Shown here: in pieces, positions 1-6,914 of the stretch | Numbering within the stretch: the first letter of the stretch is position 1 | Layout of the letters: every line of letters begins with the position of its first letter | NCBI GenBank assembly: GCA_959596515.1 | Contig: CAUFXR010000004.1 | Coordinates: 1 to 54,209, forward strand | Direction: 5' to 3' | Origin: an uncultured Oscillospiraceae bacterium | GTDB lineage: Bacteria; Bacillota; Clostridia; Oscillospirales; Acutalibacteraceae | DNA length: 54,209 bases | Position numbers and translations under genes: made by a program | Notes under the pieces: generated by a model | Seen by the model: only the letters and a program-made list of their open reading frames with translations | Told to the model about the DNA's origin: nothing | The model's database searches: none

Positions 1-555
1 CACCATAACCGGAACCGTCTCTGGGAGGATTGCCGCCGTTAGGGCAGTTTTCCACGTTGGGACAGGAAGTCTGGTCACCGTTCCAGCCGGCGTTTTGTCC
101 AGCGCCATTTCCGTTGGCGGCGCCGTTTCCGTTGTCATCACTGTTGCCGTTAGCGGCGCCATAGCCATAACCGGAACCGTCTCTGGGAGGATTGCCGCCG
201 TTAGGGCAGTTTTCCACATTGGGACAGGAAGTCTGGTCACTGTTCCAGCCGGCGTTTTGTCCAGCGCCATTTCCGTTGGCGGCGCCGTTTTCGCTGTCAT
301 CACTGTTCCCGTTAGCGGCGCCATAGCCATAGCCGGAACCGTCTCTGGGAGGATTGCCGCCGTTAGGGCAGTTTTCCACGTTGGGGCAGGAAGTCTGGTC
401 ACTGTTCCAGCCGGCGTTTTGTCCAGCGCCATTTCCGTTGGCGGCGCCGTTTTCGCTGTCATCACTGTTCCCGTTAGCGGCGCCATAGCCATAGCCGGAA
501 CCGTCTCTGGGAGGGTTGCCGTCATTGGGGCAGTTTTCCACATTGGGGCAGGAAA
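1..555 (-). repeat. 162-bp (54-codon) tandem repeat
   Basis: The block beginning CTCTGGGAGG (plus strand) recurs at 19, 181, 343 and 505, exactly 162 bp apart each time. At least three full units and part of a fourth are present and the array runs off the left edge. Units differ by only a few bases (for example GGCAACAGTGATGACAAC versus a Ser-Glu-Asn version), which indicates recent duplication or gene conversion. The period is a whole number of codons, consistent with selection on the minus-strand protein. Confidence 0.92.
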
Positions 556-781
556 CTGTTGTCAGGGCGGAAACTGCGGTTTCGGTCTCAGAGTCTGCCA
601 AAGTGAAATAGTTGTCGGAAGAAGAGGCTAAGGATTGTAGGGAAGACGAAGCGGAAACAGCGGTTTTTGCGGCGACAGTGGTCTGAGTTTCCGAAGGATT
701 AGAAGTCCCGGCGGCTAGGGCGGAAACGGTACCTGTTAACACTAGTGCTGAGGTTATTACGGTGGTGATAAGTTTTTTCAT
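1..781 (-). CDS. Secreted Gly/Asn-rich tandem-repeat protein (3' end beyond window)
   Basis: The frame is open from an ATG at 781 to the window edge, so the C terminus is missing. A GGAGG ribosome site lies 8 nt upstream. The N terminus is a clear signal peptide (MKKLITTVITSALVLTGTVSALA), followed by a Ser/Thr/Ala-rich stretch of about 60 residues. The rest is 54-residue repeats, each containing SCPNVENCPN with two Cys, then NPPRDGSGYGYGAANGN, then NGAGQNAGWN. The two Cys per unit could form disulfides or bind a metal. I do not recognise a family; a secreted or surface structural protein is an inference from the signal peptide and composition. The complementary strand also looks open, but only because the repeat is GC-biased. 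Confidence 0.75.
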   Translation of the reverse strand, partial: MKKLITTVITSALVLTGTVSALAAGTSNPSETQTTVAAKTAVSASSSLQSLASSSDNYFTLADSETETAVSALTTVSCPNVENCPNDGNPPRDGSGYGYGAANGNSDDSENGAANGNGAGQNAGWNSDQTSCPNVENCPNGGNPPRDGSGYGYGAANGNSDDSENGAANGNGAGQNAGWNSDQTSCPNVENCPNGGNPPRDGSGYGYGAANGNSDDNGNGAANGNGAGQNAGWNGDQTSCPNVENCPNGGNPPRDGSGYG

Positions 782-1048
782 GATGAATTCCTCCAATTTT
801 TTTGTTTAAGAACAAGTCTTCATAAAGAATACGAACGAGGCATCAAAAACCTTTCACCAAATAAAAAATTTTTTCAAAAAGTGGAATTTTTTTTAAAATT
901 TAAAATAAACCCAGTCTTTTCCCGGGGAAAAAGGTGCCGACAGGAATCGAGAAAGTTTAAATCTTGTAAGAAAAAGCGCGACATAGACTGAGAAACTACG
1001 CCGCACTGAAAAATTAACAAACCATAAAAGACAAAAAGTAAAAAAGGA

Positions 1049-1690
1049 TCATTCCGTGACGATTTGAATGGAAGCGCTTGCGCCAATACGGGAAGCGCCG
1101 GCTTCAATCATTTTTAAGGCATCCTCACGGGTGCGGATGCCTCCGGAAGCTTTAACCCCCACATTAGGGCCTACGGTTTTCCGCATCAGGGCGACGTCAT
1201 GGGCGGTTGCACCGCCGGTGGAAAACCCTGTAGAGGTTTTGACAAAATCGGCGCCGGCCTTGACCGCCAGCCGGCACGCCCGCTCTTTTTCCTCGTCGGT
1301 TAACAGGCAGGTCTCCAGGATCACCTTCAGCAAGGCACTGCCGCAGGCTTTTTTCACCGCCCGGATATCCTGCTCCACCAAACTGTCGTTGCGGTCCTTG
1401 AGCGCGCCCACATTGAGAACCATATCCACTTCCTGAGCGCCGTTGCTTACCGCGTAACTTGCTTCAAAGGCTTTGGCCTCGGTAGCCATAGCCCCTAGCG
1501 GAAAGCCTACCACCACGCAGGTTTTTACCGGGGAACCGGCCAGCAACTTGGAGACCAGTCCCACATGGCAGGTGTTAACGCAGACAGAAGCAAATTCGTA
1601 TTCCAGCGCCTCGCGGCAAATTTTTTCCACATCGGCGGTAGAAGCGGCAGGCTTTAAAATCGTATGGTCGATATAATGGTTCAGTTTCAT
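1049..1690 (-). CDS. deoC: Deoxyribose-phosphate aldolase
   Basis: Class I aldolase that cleaves 2-deoxy-D-ribose 5-phosphate to glyceraldehyde 3-phosphate and acetaldehyde in deoxynucleoside catabolism. The 213-residue length fits the short bacterial DeoC group. The N-terminal [11 protein letters not shown] motif, Asp89 in EVDMVLN, the Schiff-base Lys151 in DFVKTSTGF and the second active-site Lys180 in VKASGGIR are all present, so the enzyme should be active. An AGGAGG site precedes the ATG at 1690. The sugar kinase upstream on the same strand (2144-3079) could supply the phosphorylated deoxyribose. The 453-bp space between them holds a structured region, so co-transcription is uncertain. 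Confidence 0.95.
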   Translation of the reverse strand: MKLNHYIDHTILKPAASTADVEKICREALEYEFASVCVNTCHVGLVSKLLAGSPVKTCVVVGFPLGAMATEAKAFEASYAVSNGAQEVDMVLNVGALKDRNDSLVEQDIRAVKKACGSALLKVILETCLLTDEEKERACRLAVKAGADFVKTSTGFSTGGATAHDVALMRKTVGPNVGVKASGGIRTREDALKMIEAGASRIGASASIQIVTE

Positions 1691-1859
1691 AAAACTCCTC
1701 CTTGAACATGAATGACTTTAACCGGCGGAAATGTCACCCGCCTGAAAAGCTCAATTTTTACTTACAGGTCAAAACCAAACCCCAACTAGAGCGGCGGAAG
1801 ATGATCCCGACGCACTCCCTTTTGGGTTCCATAAATAACAGTATCCGCTGAAAACACTT

Positions 1860-2030
1860 TATCCGGCGCAGATGCGGTGCCCCTCTGATGCGATAGGACC
1901 GCCAGTGGGTCCTCACACAGGGTATATCCGCCTGGGAGGGGTTGATGGGATCAGCCCCCTCCCCGGCGGCTGTCGTGTGTCTGTGGCCGCGGGGATAGCG
2001 CTCAGCAGAAATGTTCTGTTATAACCCCGA
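1860..2030. other. Intergenic region with nested inverted repeats (possible structured RNA)
   Basis: The 453 bp between deoC and the kinase gene has no convincing gene but folds strongly on paper. AGGACC at 1895-1900 pairs with GGTCCT at 1908-1913. CACAC (1914-1918), CCGCC (1928-1932) and GGGAGGGGTTGAT (1934-1946) pair in nested order with ATCAGCCCCCTCCC (1950-1963), GGCGG (1965-1969) and GTGTG (1975-1979). A third hairpin has CGGGG (1990-1994) with CCCCG (2025-2029) enclosing CAGAA/TTCTG. I cannot assign it to a known RNA family or decide the strand. It could be a leader of deoC (minus) or an independent RNA. Confidence 0.45.
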
Positions 2031-2143
2031 CTTGCTTTTGAATTTATTTGAATGGAAAATCGGATTTTATTGGTAAAATATTCGGATTAAAACAAATGGG
2101 CTTCCGGAGAAAGGGGAAAACGGACGAGGGGAGAAAAGGGGGT

Positions 2144-3079
2144 TCAATCCGCGGTATAGGGATGGGATGCGAGAAAAGCGTCGATTTCCGCACGTGTGGG
2201 CATGGATGGGGCGGTGCCCATTCGGGTGACCGCCAGATTAGATACCACGTTCGCGAAAGCGCAGGCGTCTATCAGATTCTTCCCTTCCGCAAGGGCAGTG
2301 ACCAGGCCGCCGTTGAAGGCGTCTCCGGCGCCGGTGGAATCTACCACCTTCACATCGTAGTTTCGGAATAAGCGGATCTGGCCTTTTGTCGCCGCCAAAA
2401 CACCCTGTTTGCCCAAGGTGATGACTACCGATTTTACGCCTTTTCCCATCAGCGCCTGGGCGGCCTTTACGGCGTCGTTGGGCGTTTTGATGGCGACGCC
2501 GCTGAGCGCGGCGGCTTCTACCTCGTTGGGGGTAATCACATCCGCCTTTCGGAGAAATTCGTCGCTGATGGAATGAATCGGCGCGGGATTCAGCACGATT
2601 TTCGCGCCCCGCGCTTTCGCGTAATCGACGACCATTTCATTGGCGTCCAGATTGACCTCCAGTTGAACCAACAGAAATTTTGCCTTATCCAATAGAGGCT
2701 TAATCTTTTCTATATCATCTCGCGTAAAGGTTTCGCAAGCGCCCGGCGTAACAGTGATCGCGTTCTGGCTGGTTTCCTCATCCACAAGAATCAGGGCGTT
2801 TCCGGTTTGCGTTTGTGAGGAAACAAAAACATAGTCTGTGGGAAGGCCAATCTTTTTGTATTGGTCATAAAGCACCTGGGCGAAGGAATCCTGTCCCACT
2901 TTGGTTACCACGGCGACGTCCCCTCCGGAAAGCTTGCAGGCTACCGCCTGATTGCTTCCCTTGCCGCCGGACCCCATTCGGAAAAGAGAGCTTTTGATAG
3001 TTTCTCCGGGAACCGGAATGTGGGCGGAGCGGGCCATAAGGTCTACAACAAAGCTGCCGAATACGACAATATCTGACAT
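2144..3079 (-). CDS. Ribokinase-family (PfkB) sugar kinase, probably ribokinase or deoxyribokinase
   Basis: A 311-residue PfkB-fold kinase that phosphorylates a pentose at O5 with ATP. The N-terminal GSFVVDL and the GGKGSNQA substrate motif (about residues 38-45) match the ribokinase group. The C-terminal signature DSTGAGDAFNGG has the catalytic base at Asp253 and the anion hole GAGD. The AGGAGGG ribosome site lies just upstream of the ATG at 3079. Because deoC follows on the same strand, a role in deoxyribose salvage (deoK-like) is as plausible as ribose use; the sequence alone does not separate them. Confidence 0.88.
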   Translation of the reverse strand: MSDIVVFGSFVVDLMARSAHIPVPGETIKSSLFRMGSGGKGSNQAVACKLSGGDVAVVTKVGQDSFAQVLYDQYKKIGLPTDYVFVSSQTQTGNALILVDEETSQNAITVTPGACETFTRDDIEKIKPLLDKAKFLLVQLEVNLDANEMVVDYAKARGAKIVLNPAPIHSISDEFLRKADVITPNEVEAAALSGVAIKTPNDAVKAAQALMGKGVKSVVITLGKQGVLAATKGQIRLFRNYDVKVVDSTGAGDAFNGGLVTALAEGKNLIDACAFANVVSNLAVTRMGTAPSMPTRAEIDAFLASHPYTAD

Positions 3080-3264
3080 AATATCCCTCCTGTTGCGGTC
3101 GTTTAATAAGTCGAAACAGACCCATCTCCCCCTGCGAGAAATTGGGTCTTAAAAGAAAACTGAGATGGAACTGAAAAATACAGCGTGTACACAACTTCCT
3201 TTACGGAAAATTGGTCCGCTTTACGGCGGTGGCCTTGTACCGATGGAATTTGATTAGCCATCAT

Positions 3265-3666
3265 CTATTGATCCGGGCCGATCAGATCGTTCCAGTCAGG
3301 TACCGCGATCTGATACAGTCGGGTCAGCTCGTCTAGTCCGAGACGGATGCGTTCCCGGGGAAAACCGTGAGCCTCCAGCCGCTGGTCAGGCATCTGATTC
3401 AGAGCGTTATAAAAGCTTAAAGCGGTTTTCAGCGTGGCCGGTTTGTCAGGAGACAAATTACGCTTCACCAGGGCTTCCGCCTCCTGAAATCGGGATTGGG
3501 CAAGCAGGGCCGCGATTTCCTTCTCCAAAGGATCGGTATCCGTGTGCCCCCACTCCGTGTCGAAAAGAGCCTCGATTTCAAAGGGATCCTTTTGAAATAT
3601 CACCTTGGCGATGAACTGAACCATCATCTGGACCTGAAGCATAAACCAATCGTGCTGATAGTACAT
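3265..3666 (-). CDS. DUF6483-like small protein of unknown function
   Basis: About 133 residues from the ATG at 3666. That start has a GAAAGGA site about 10 nt upstream, so I prefer it to an in-frame start 42 bp earlier. The start MYYQHDWFMLQVQMMVQFIA is a hydrophobic amphipathic helix, and the rest is predicted helical with a tetratricopeptide-like region (FQEAEALVKRNL, ALSFYNALNQ). The opening 'DW-M-Q---M-QFIAKVIF-KD' resembles a Clostridia family I know as DUF6483; this is recalled, not searched. No catalytic motif is visible. It lies 186 bp upstream of the sugar kinase on the same strand, with no evident shared role. Confidence 0.65.
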   Translation of the reverse strand: MYYQHDWFMLQVQMMVQFIAKVIFQKDPFEIEALFDTEWGHTDTDPLEKEIAALLAQSRFQEAEALVKRNLSPDKPATLKTALSFYNALNQMPDQRLEAHGFPRERIRLGLDELTRLYQIAVPDWNDLIGPDQ

Positions 3667-3992
3667 GAGAAAACAGATCCTTTCCAAGGGCCGGATTAAA
3701 AGATTCAAAAGTACTGGCTGTTTGCGTCTTAAAGTATAGTTTCCGCGACGGCTGTAAAAAGGGCGGAAACCTCTGGAGCCGTTTCAAATTCCTCTAAGCC
3801 TGCCGACGTGAGACTGCATGAAACGGAGAAAAGCGGGAGAGAATCCGGAAAGCCCACAGCGTCAGGCGAGGCGAAGCCACCGTTTTTGAAACGCGTGATC
3901 CTTCGCTGGTAATATATTTTCCAGTTTTGAGGAAGGCGTTAGGTTTTCTTTATCCGCGGTGGAGACAATTACCCAACCTAAAGTAATAAAAC

Positions 3993-4016
3993 AGGCGCGG
4001 AGTTCGGTCCGCGCCT
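3993..4016 (-). terminator. Rho-independent terminator, minus strand
   Basis: The 9-bp stem AGGCGCGGA (3993-4001) pairs perfectly with TCCGCGCCT (4008-4016) around a 6-nt loop. On the minus strand it is followed by TGTTTTATTA. It closes the short transcription unit that starts at the promoter at 4105-4133. Confidence 0.7.
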
Positions 4017-4022
4017 AGCCAA

Positions 4023-4088
4023 TCACTGCGTTGATCCCCGGGCCCACGGCAGCTGAAGCCGTTTGGGCTGAAGCGTCGGGTCATGCAT
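4023..4088 (-). CDS. Possible 21-codon small ORF (leader-peptide-like)
   Basis: The ATG at 4088 lies about 10 bp after the predicted transcription start and has an AAAGGA site 9 nt upstream. The predicted peptide starts MHDPTLQPKRLQLPW and is Pro/Arg/Gln-rich. Its stop at 4023 lies 7 bp before the terminator stem. A second ATG 4 nt downstream, in another frame, opens 44 codons that read through the terminator and is less likely. A promoter, short ORF and terminator in about 140 bp resemble an attenuator or small-protein gene, but no regulated gene follows on this strand. Function unknown. Confidence 0.35.
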   Translation of the reverse strand: MHDPTLQPKRLQLPWARGSTQ

Positions 4089-4104
4089 TTCTCTTTTCCT
4101 TTAT

Positions 4105-4133
4105 ATTCTAATCCGTAAAATTTTGGCTGTCAA
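4105..4133 (-). promoter_or_regulatory. Consensus sigma-A promoter, minus strand
   Basis: On the minus strand a perfect -35 TTGACA (4133-4128) is followed after exactly 17 bp by TAGAAT (4110-4105), one mismatch from TATAAT. Transcription would start near 4098 and run left through the small ORF to the terminator at 3993-4016. Confidence 0.75.
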
Positions 4134-4258
4134 GCTATTTCCCGGGGAAGGAGGAGAAAATGACCCCGCGCTCTGCCGCCGAAAATCTTTTACCTCGGCT
4201 TTGGAAAAATAAAATATCCGATCGAACGGGACAGCCGTAAAAGAGTTTCGGGGGTTCT

Positions 4259-4575
4259 ATTTTCAGCCCTTGCGGGGTTTAGGCTGTCCGGTGGGTTTTA
4301 TTTTCAGCCCCGGCGGGGTTTGGGTTACCCGATGGACTTTTATTTTCAGTTCCGGCAGGTTCGGGACTGTCCGCTGATCTTTCATTTTCGCTCTGGCGGG
4401 GTTTGGGATTACCCGATGGGCTCTTATTTTCAGCCCCGGCGGGGTTTGGGTTACCCGATGGGCTTTATTTTCAGCCCTGACGGGGTTTGGGATTACCCGG
4501 CGATCTTTCATTTTCGCCCCGGCGAGGTTTAGGCTGTCCAGTGGGTTTTATTTTCAGCCCGGCGGAGATCTTTGT
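4259..4575. repeat. Degenerate ~42-bp tandem repeat, about eight units
   Basis: The motif ATTTTCAG (ATTTTCG in two units) starts units at 4259, 4300, 4342, 4384, 4426, 4467, 4510 and 4550, a spacing of 40-43 bp. A typical unit reads ATTTTCAGCCCCGGCGGGG, then GTTTGGGTTACCCGATGGGC. Each unit can fold: AGCCC pairs with GGGCT at the ends, with CCCC/GGGG and GGG/CCC inside. The uneven spacing argues against a protein-coding repeat. It lies about 250 bp from the element's left junction. Confidence 0.85.
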
Positions 4576-4741
4576 TTTGGGTTCAACTGGGATTTTGTTT
4601 CTGGCTCGGTTGGAACGCTCCCCAATATCAAGAAAGAGATCTCTTTCGCTCCAATTTTTAATCCACCTGCTTGGTTGGCCGGCTGGCGCAGTTTTGTTTC
4701 GTATGGATCCGCTCTGGAAAGCCCTGTGAAACAGGTAAAAA

Positions 4742-4775
4742 AGCGGGACGTCCGTGTTTTCACGGACGTCCCGCT
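4742..4775 (-). terminator. Terminator of the GGGtGRT gene, stranded by the insertion
   Basis: A perfect 15-bp stem, AGCGGGACGTCCGTG (4742-4756) with CACGGACGTCCCGCT (4761-4775), has a TTTT loop. On the minus strand it is followed by a run of six T (complement of 4737-4742). It sits 49 bp past the displaced stop codon at 4824, so it was the natural terminator of the GGGtGRT gene before insertion and now has no gene feeding it. Confidence 0.88.
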
Positions 4776-4823
4776 GTATGGGACACAATCAATGATCAAG
4801 AAATCAAGAAACCCAAGGGATTC

Positions 4824-4893
4824 TTATTTCTTCAGGCCCTCGTAAACCGCGACAGCGCAGGCCACGGTAGCGCCAACCATGGGGTTGTTGCCC
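4824..4893 (-). pseudogene. Displaced 3' end of the GGGtGRT gene
   Basis: On the minus strand these 70 bp read the last 22 codons and stop (TAA) of the GGGtGRT protein, from GNNPMVGATVACAVAVYEGLKK. The rest of the gene lies 48.5 kb away at 53447-54209. The element's own copy (53377-53446) supplies an identical peptide to the intact gene with four synonymous third-position or Leu-codon changes and a TAG stop. This fragment is therefore the original chromosomal gene end, left behind by site-specific integration. Confidence 0.92.
4876..4893. other. attL core (18-bp identity block)
   Basis: ACCATGGGGTTGTTGCCC is identical at 4876-4893 and 53429-53446. It is the longest perfect match inside the 69-bp imperfect duplication (4825-4893 and 53378-53446, 65 of 69 identical), and homology ends immediately to its right. 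Strand exchange by the tyrosine integrase probably takes place inside it. Confidence 0.88.
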
Positions 4894-4988
4894 TACCAAA
4901 ACTGCTGGATTTTCCGTGCTTTTATTCTCGTCCCTTATATCGTGGAATCCCCTGAAATAGGGCGGTTTTAGGCATCACGCAGATCATT

Positions 4989-5017
4989 TTGACCTTTCAA
5001 ATACTCTCGTTTATTTT
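4989..5017 (+). promoter_or_regulatory. Candidate promoter for parAB
   Basis: TTGACC (4989-4994), a 17-bp spacer and TATTTT (5012-5017) precede parA by about 90 bp. The putative integrase arm sites (5035-5054) lie just downstream of the predicted start, so integrase binding could affect transcription. No other promoter is evident in 4894-5104. Confidence 0.45.
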
Positions 5018-5034
5018 GGGGGATTCTCACGGAA

Positions 5035-5054
5035 GGGGTACAAAAGGGGTACAA
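5035..5054 (+). promoter_or_regulatory. Left pair of putative integrase arm-binding sites
   Basis: GGGGTACAA occurs at 5035-5043 and again at 5046-5054, an 11-bp spacing or one helical turn. The same 20-bp block GGGGTACAAAAGGGGTACAA occurs at 53253-53272 next to the other end. Tandem direct repeats near both att cores are the usual form of arm-type sites for Tn916/lambda-class integrases; the binding itself is inferred. Confidence 0.65.
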
Positions 5055-5104
5055 GTCCCTTGGGTAAAGCCTTGAAAAGGTTCACGAGAAAGGAGAACGC
5101 TAAA

Positions 5105-5902
5105 ATGTGTAAAGTCATATCTGTTGTGTCATGCAAGGGCGGCGTCGGGAAAACCACTTCTACCGTCAATATCAGTTCATATATGCAGATGCAAGGGAAA
5201 AAGGTCTGCGCTGTGGATTTAGACCCGCAGCATAATCTGTCCAAGCATTTCGGGATCCATCCCGGCCATCTGGTTGACAGGCCGACTATCTACAACTTAC
5301 TAAGTGCAGCAATCGAGGACGTTGAAGACGATGAAATGGAAACCCTGGTAAAACAGAGTATAATCCATTCTACCACAGTAGACGTCATTCCATCAACGAC
5401 CAAATTGTCATCTCTTGAAACGGTAATCCCAACGGCGACCTGCCGGGAGCGCCTTTTGGAATACGTTCTTTCCTTTATAAAGAACGACTATGACTATATC
5501 TTTTTAGATTGTCACCCCGGGCTGGACATGTTTTCCGAAAACGCGCTGACTGCTTCCGATTCGGTCCTTCTCCCCGTCGAGGCGCACATTTTGAGTACAG
5601 ACGGCCTCGATCAGGTGGAACGGATGATCCGGGTGGTTCAGCGGCGCTTAAATAAGAATCTGAAAATCGAGGGCATTATTGTCACGAAGTATCAGGGGCG
5701 CACAAATTACTGCCAGCAGATATCCGAATTGATGGCGCGTGACTTTGGCGACCACATCCATATTTTCGACAGTTATGTAAAGTATGCGATTAAAGTTGCG
5801 GAAGCTCCGGTGTTCGGCACTTCCCTCCACGAATATGCTCCGAACACTGACGCCGCCAAAGCATATGCCGATATAGCACTTGAGGTGATGCGCTGTGGCT
5901 AA
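5105..5902 (+). CDS. parA: ParA-family partition ATPase
   Basis: A 265-residue cytoplasmic ATPase of the ParA/Soj class that drives segregation or maintenance of the element together with the downstream ParB. The deviant Walker A KGGVGKTT (residues 11-18), the DLDPQHN motif that follows and the Walker B-like DYIFLDCHPG are all present. I chose the ATG at 5105 because AGGAG lies 9 nt upstream; an in-frame start at 5060 has no such site. The stop overlaps the parB start by 8 bp, so the two are translationally coupled. On an ICE, ParAB may stabilise the excised circle. Confidence 0.92.
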   Translation: MCKVISVVSCKGGVGKTTSTVNISSYMQMQGKKVCAVDLDPQHNLSKHFGIHPGHLVDRPTIYNLLSAAIEDVEDDEMETLVKQSIIHSTTVDVIPSTTKLSSLETVIPTATCRERLLEYVLSFIKNDYDYIFLDCHPGLDMFSENALTASDSVLLPVEAHILSTDGLDQVERMIRVVQRRLNKNLKIEGIIVTKYQGRTNYCQQISELMARDFGDHIHIFDSYVKYAIKVAEAPVFGTSLHEYAPNTDAAKAYADIALEVMRCG

Positions 5903-6860
5903 GTTAAGCCTTCAGGAGCAAATCCGTTCTACCCGCTACGGCCAGCCGGACGAGGAGATTATCGAAGAATTTATTGCAGGGCCCTCGCTGAAAGTTTCCG
6001 GCAGGATCGTCATGCTGCCTTTGGAACAGCTGGTGGAATACAAGGATGAGATGTTCGAGAAGATCACCGGCCGTCCGCAGCCCTTCCACCCCTATTCCCA
6101 GGAAGATATACTGGCCATGTCCAAAAGTATTGCGGCGCATGGAGTCATCGACCCCATTACCGTGAGGCCGATGGAAGGAAACAAGTATCAGATTATTGCC
6201 GGCAGAAACCGGACAAGGGCATCCGCACTGTGCAACAAGAAGGAGATTCCCGCCATCATCCGGACGGACATCGACGATATCGACGCCGCCATGATTATGC
6301 TGGATACCAACCTGGAGCAGCGACACAACCTTTGTTACAGCGAAAAAGCCTACGCATACAAGATGCGAGTGGAACTGCAAAGCCGCCAGGGCCGGCGGAC
6401 GGATTTGGAAAAAAACGCCGAAAAGGTCGATACATTGAACGAGGCCGGCAAAGAGCATAAAGACAGCCGCCGAACCGTTGCGTATCTGATCCGGCTGACC
6501 TTCCTCATTCCGGACTTGCTTCTTCTTGTCGATGCCGGTAAAATAGGTTTTAAGGTAGGCGTGGGCGTTTCCTATCTCACAACAGAAACGCAGGAATTCC
6601 TGCTGAATCGTATCATCCCGGCGGGCATTAAGCTGAAATCCGCGCAAGTAAGTGAGCTGCGGCGTCTGGAGGATTGCGGCTCCCTGAGCCCGGAAACCAT
6701 CCAAAGAGTTTTCCAGCCCGCACAGAGGCCCTGCCCCAGTTCCATTACCATCAGCGGGAAAAAGCTGCGGGAATATGCGGACGTCTTGTCAGGCGTGGAA
6801 GACATTGAAACCCTGTTTTTTGATTTTCTAAAGCAATACCGAAATTCAGTTAACGTATAA
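5895..6860 (+). CDS. parB: ParB/Spo0J-like partition protein
   Basis: A 321-residue DNA-binding protein and the partner of ParA. The N-terminal nuclease-fold region has the ParB signatures YSQEDILAMSKSIAAHGVIDPITVR and YQIIAGRNRTRAS (box II). It is followed by MLDTNLEQRHNLCYSEKAYAYKM, the typical start of the helix-turn-helix domain. A DNA-binding or dimer domain fills the C terminus. It starts at a GTG at 5895 inside the end of parA, preceded by GAGGTGAT. A perfect palindrome (6859-6885) follows its stop; a centromere role for it would be speculative. Confidence 0.9.
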   Translation: MAKLSLQEQIRSTRYGQPDEEIIEEFIAGPSLKVSGRIVMLPLEQLVEYKDEMFEKITGRPQPFHPYSQEDILAMSKSIAAHGVIDPITVRPMEGNKYQIIAGRNRTRASALCNKKEIPAIIRTDIDDIDAAMIMLDTNLEQRHNLCYSEKAYAYKMRVELQSRQGRRTDLEKNAEKVDTLNEAGKEHKDSRRTVAYLIRLTFLIPDLLLLVDAGKIGFKVGVGVSYLTTETQEFLLNRIIPAGIKLKSAQVSELRRLEDCGSLSPETIQRVFQPAQRPCPSSITISGKKLREYADVLSGVEDIETLFFDFLKQYRNSVNV

Positions 6861-6885
6861 CTTTGTGCACTCGGTGCACAAAGTT
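6859..6885. promoter_or_regulatory. 12-bp perfect inverted repeat shared by both ends of the element
   Basis: AACTTTGTGCAC (6859-6870) and GTGCACAAAGTT (6874-6885) are separated by TCG. A near copy with an 11-bp stem is at 51427-51453 in the right arm; both are preceded by AT and followed by CC. It is symmetric and not followed by a strong T-run, so it fits a protein-binding site as well as a terminator of parAB. Confidence 0.7.
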
Positions 6886-6914
6886 CCATACACCACATCG
6901 AGGTGATGATTATT

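Larger units (their letters stand above)
3667..4822. other. Gene-poor chromosomal stretch upstream of the element
   Basis: No standard-length gene is supported in these 1.15 kb. From left to right it holds about 330 bp with nothing recognisable (3667-3992), a minus-strand promoter/terminator unit (3993-4133), a degenerate tandem repeat (4259-4575), an unremarkable stretch (4576-4741) and the terminator that originally served the GGGtGRT gene (4742-4775). Open frames on both strands in 4263-4800 arise from the repeat and lack ribosome sites. Confidence 0.6.

Noticed and set aside
95..631. Plus-strand open frame of 178 codons rich in Val/Ala/Ile
   Set aside because: It is the complement of the 54-residue repeat gene; the minus strand has a signal peptide, a ribosome site and a sensible start, the plus frame has none.
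4259..4575. Possible CRISPR array
   Set aside because: Units are contiguous and vary throughout; there are no constant repeats separated by unique spacers and no cas genes nearby.
4263..4800. Open frames on both strands over the 42-bp repeat
   Set aside because: Unit spacing of 40-43 bp breaks any frame, no ribosome sites were found, and the translations only reflect the repeat.
5904..6704. Minus-strand open frame of 266 codons opposite parB
   Set aside because: The plus strand encodes a clear ParB with motifs and coupling to parA; the antisense frame has no ribosome site or recognisable motif.
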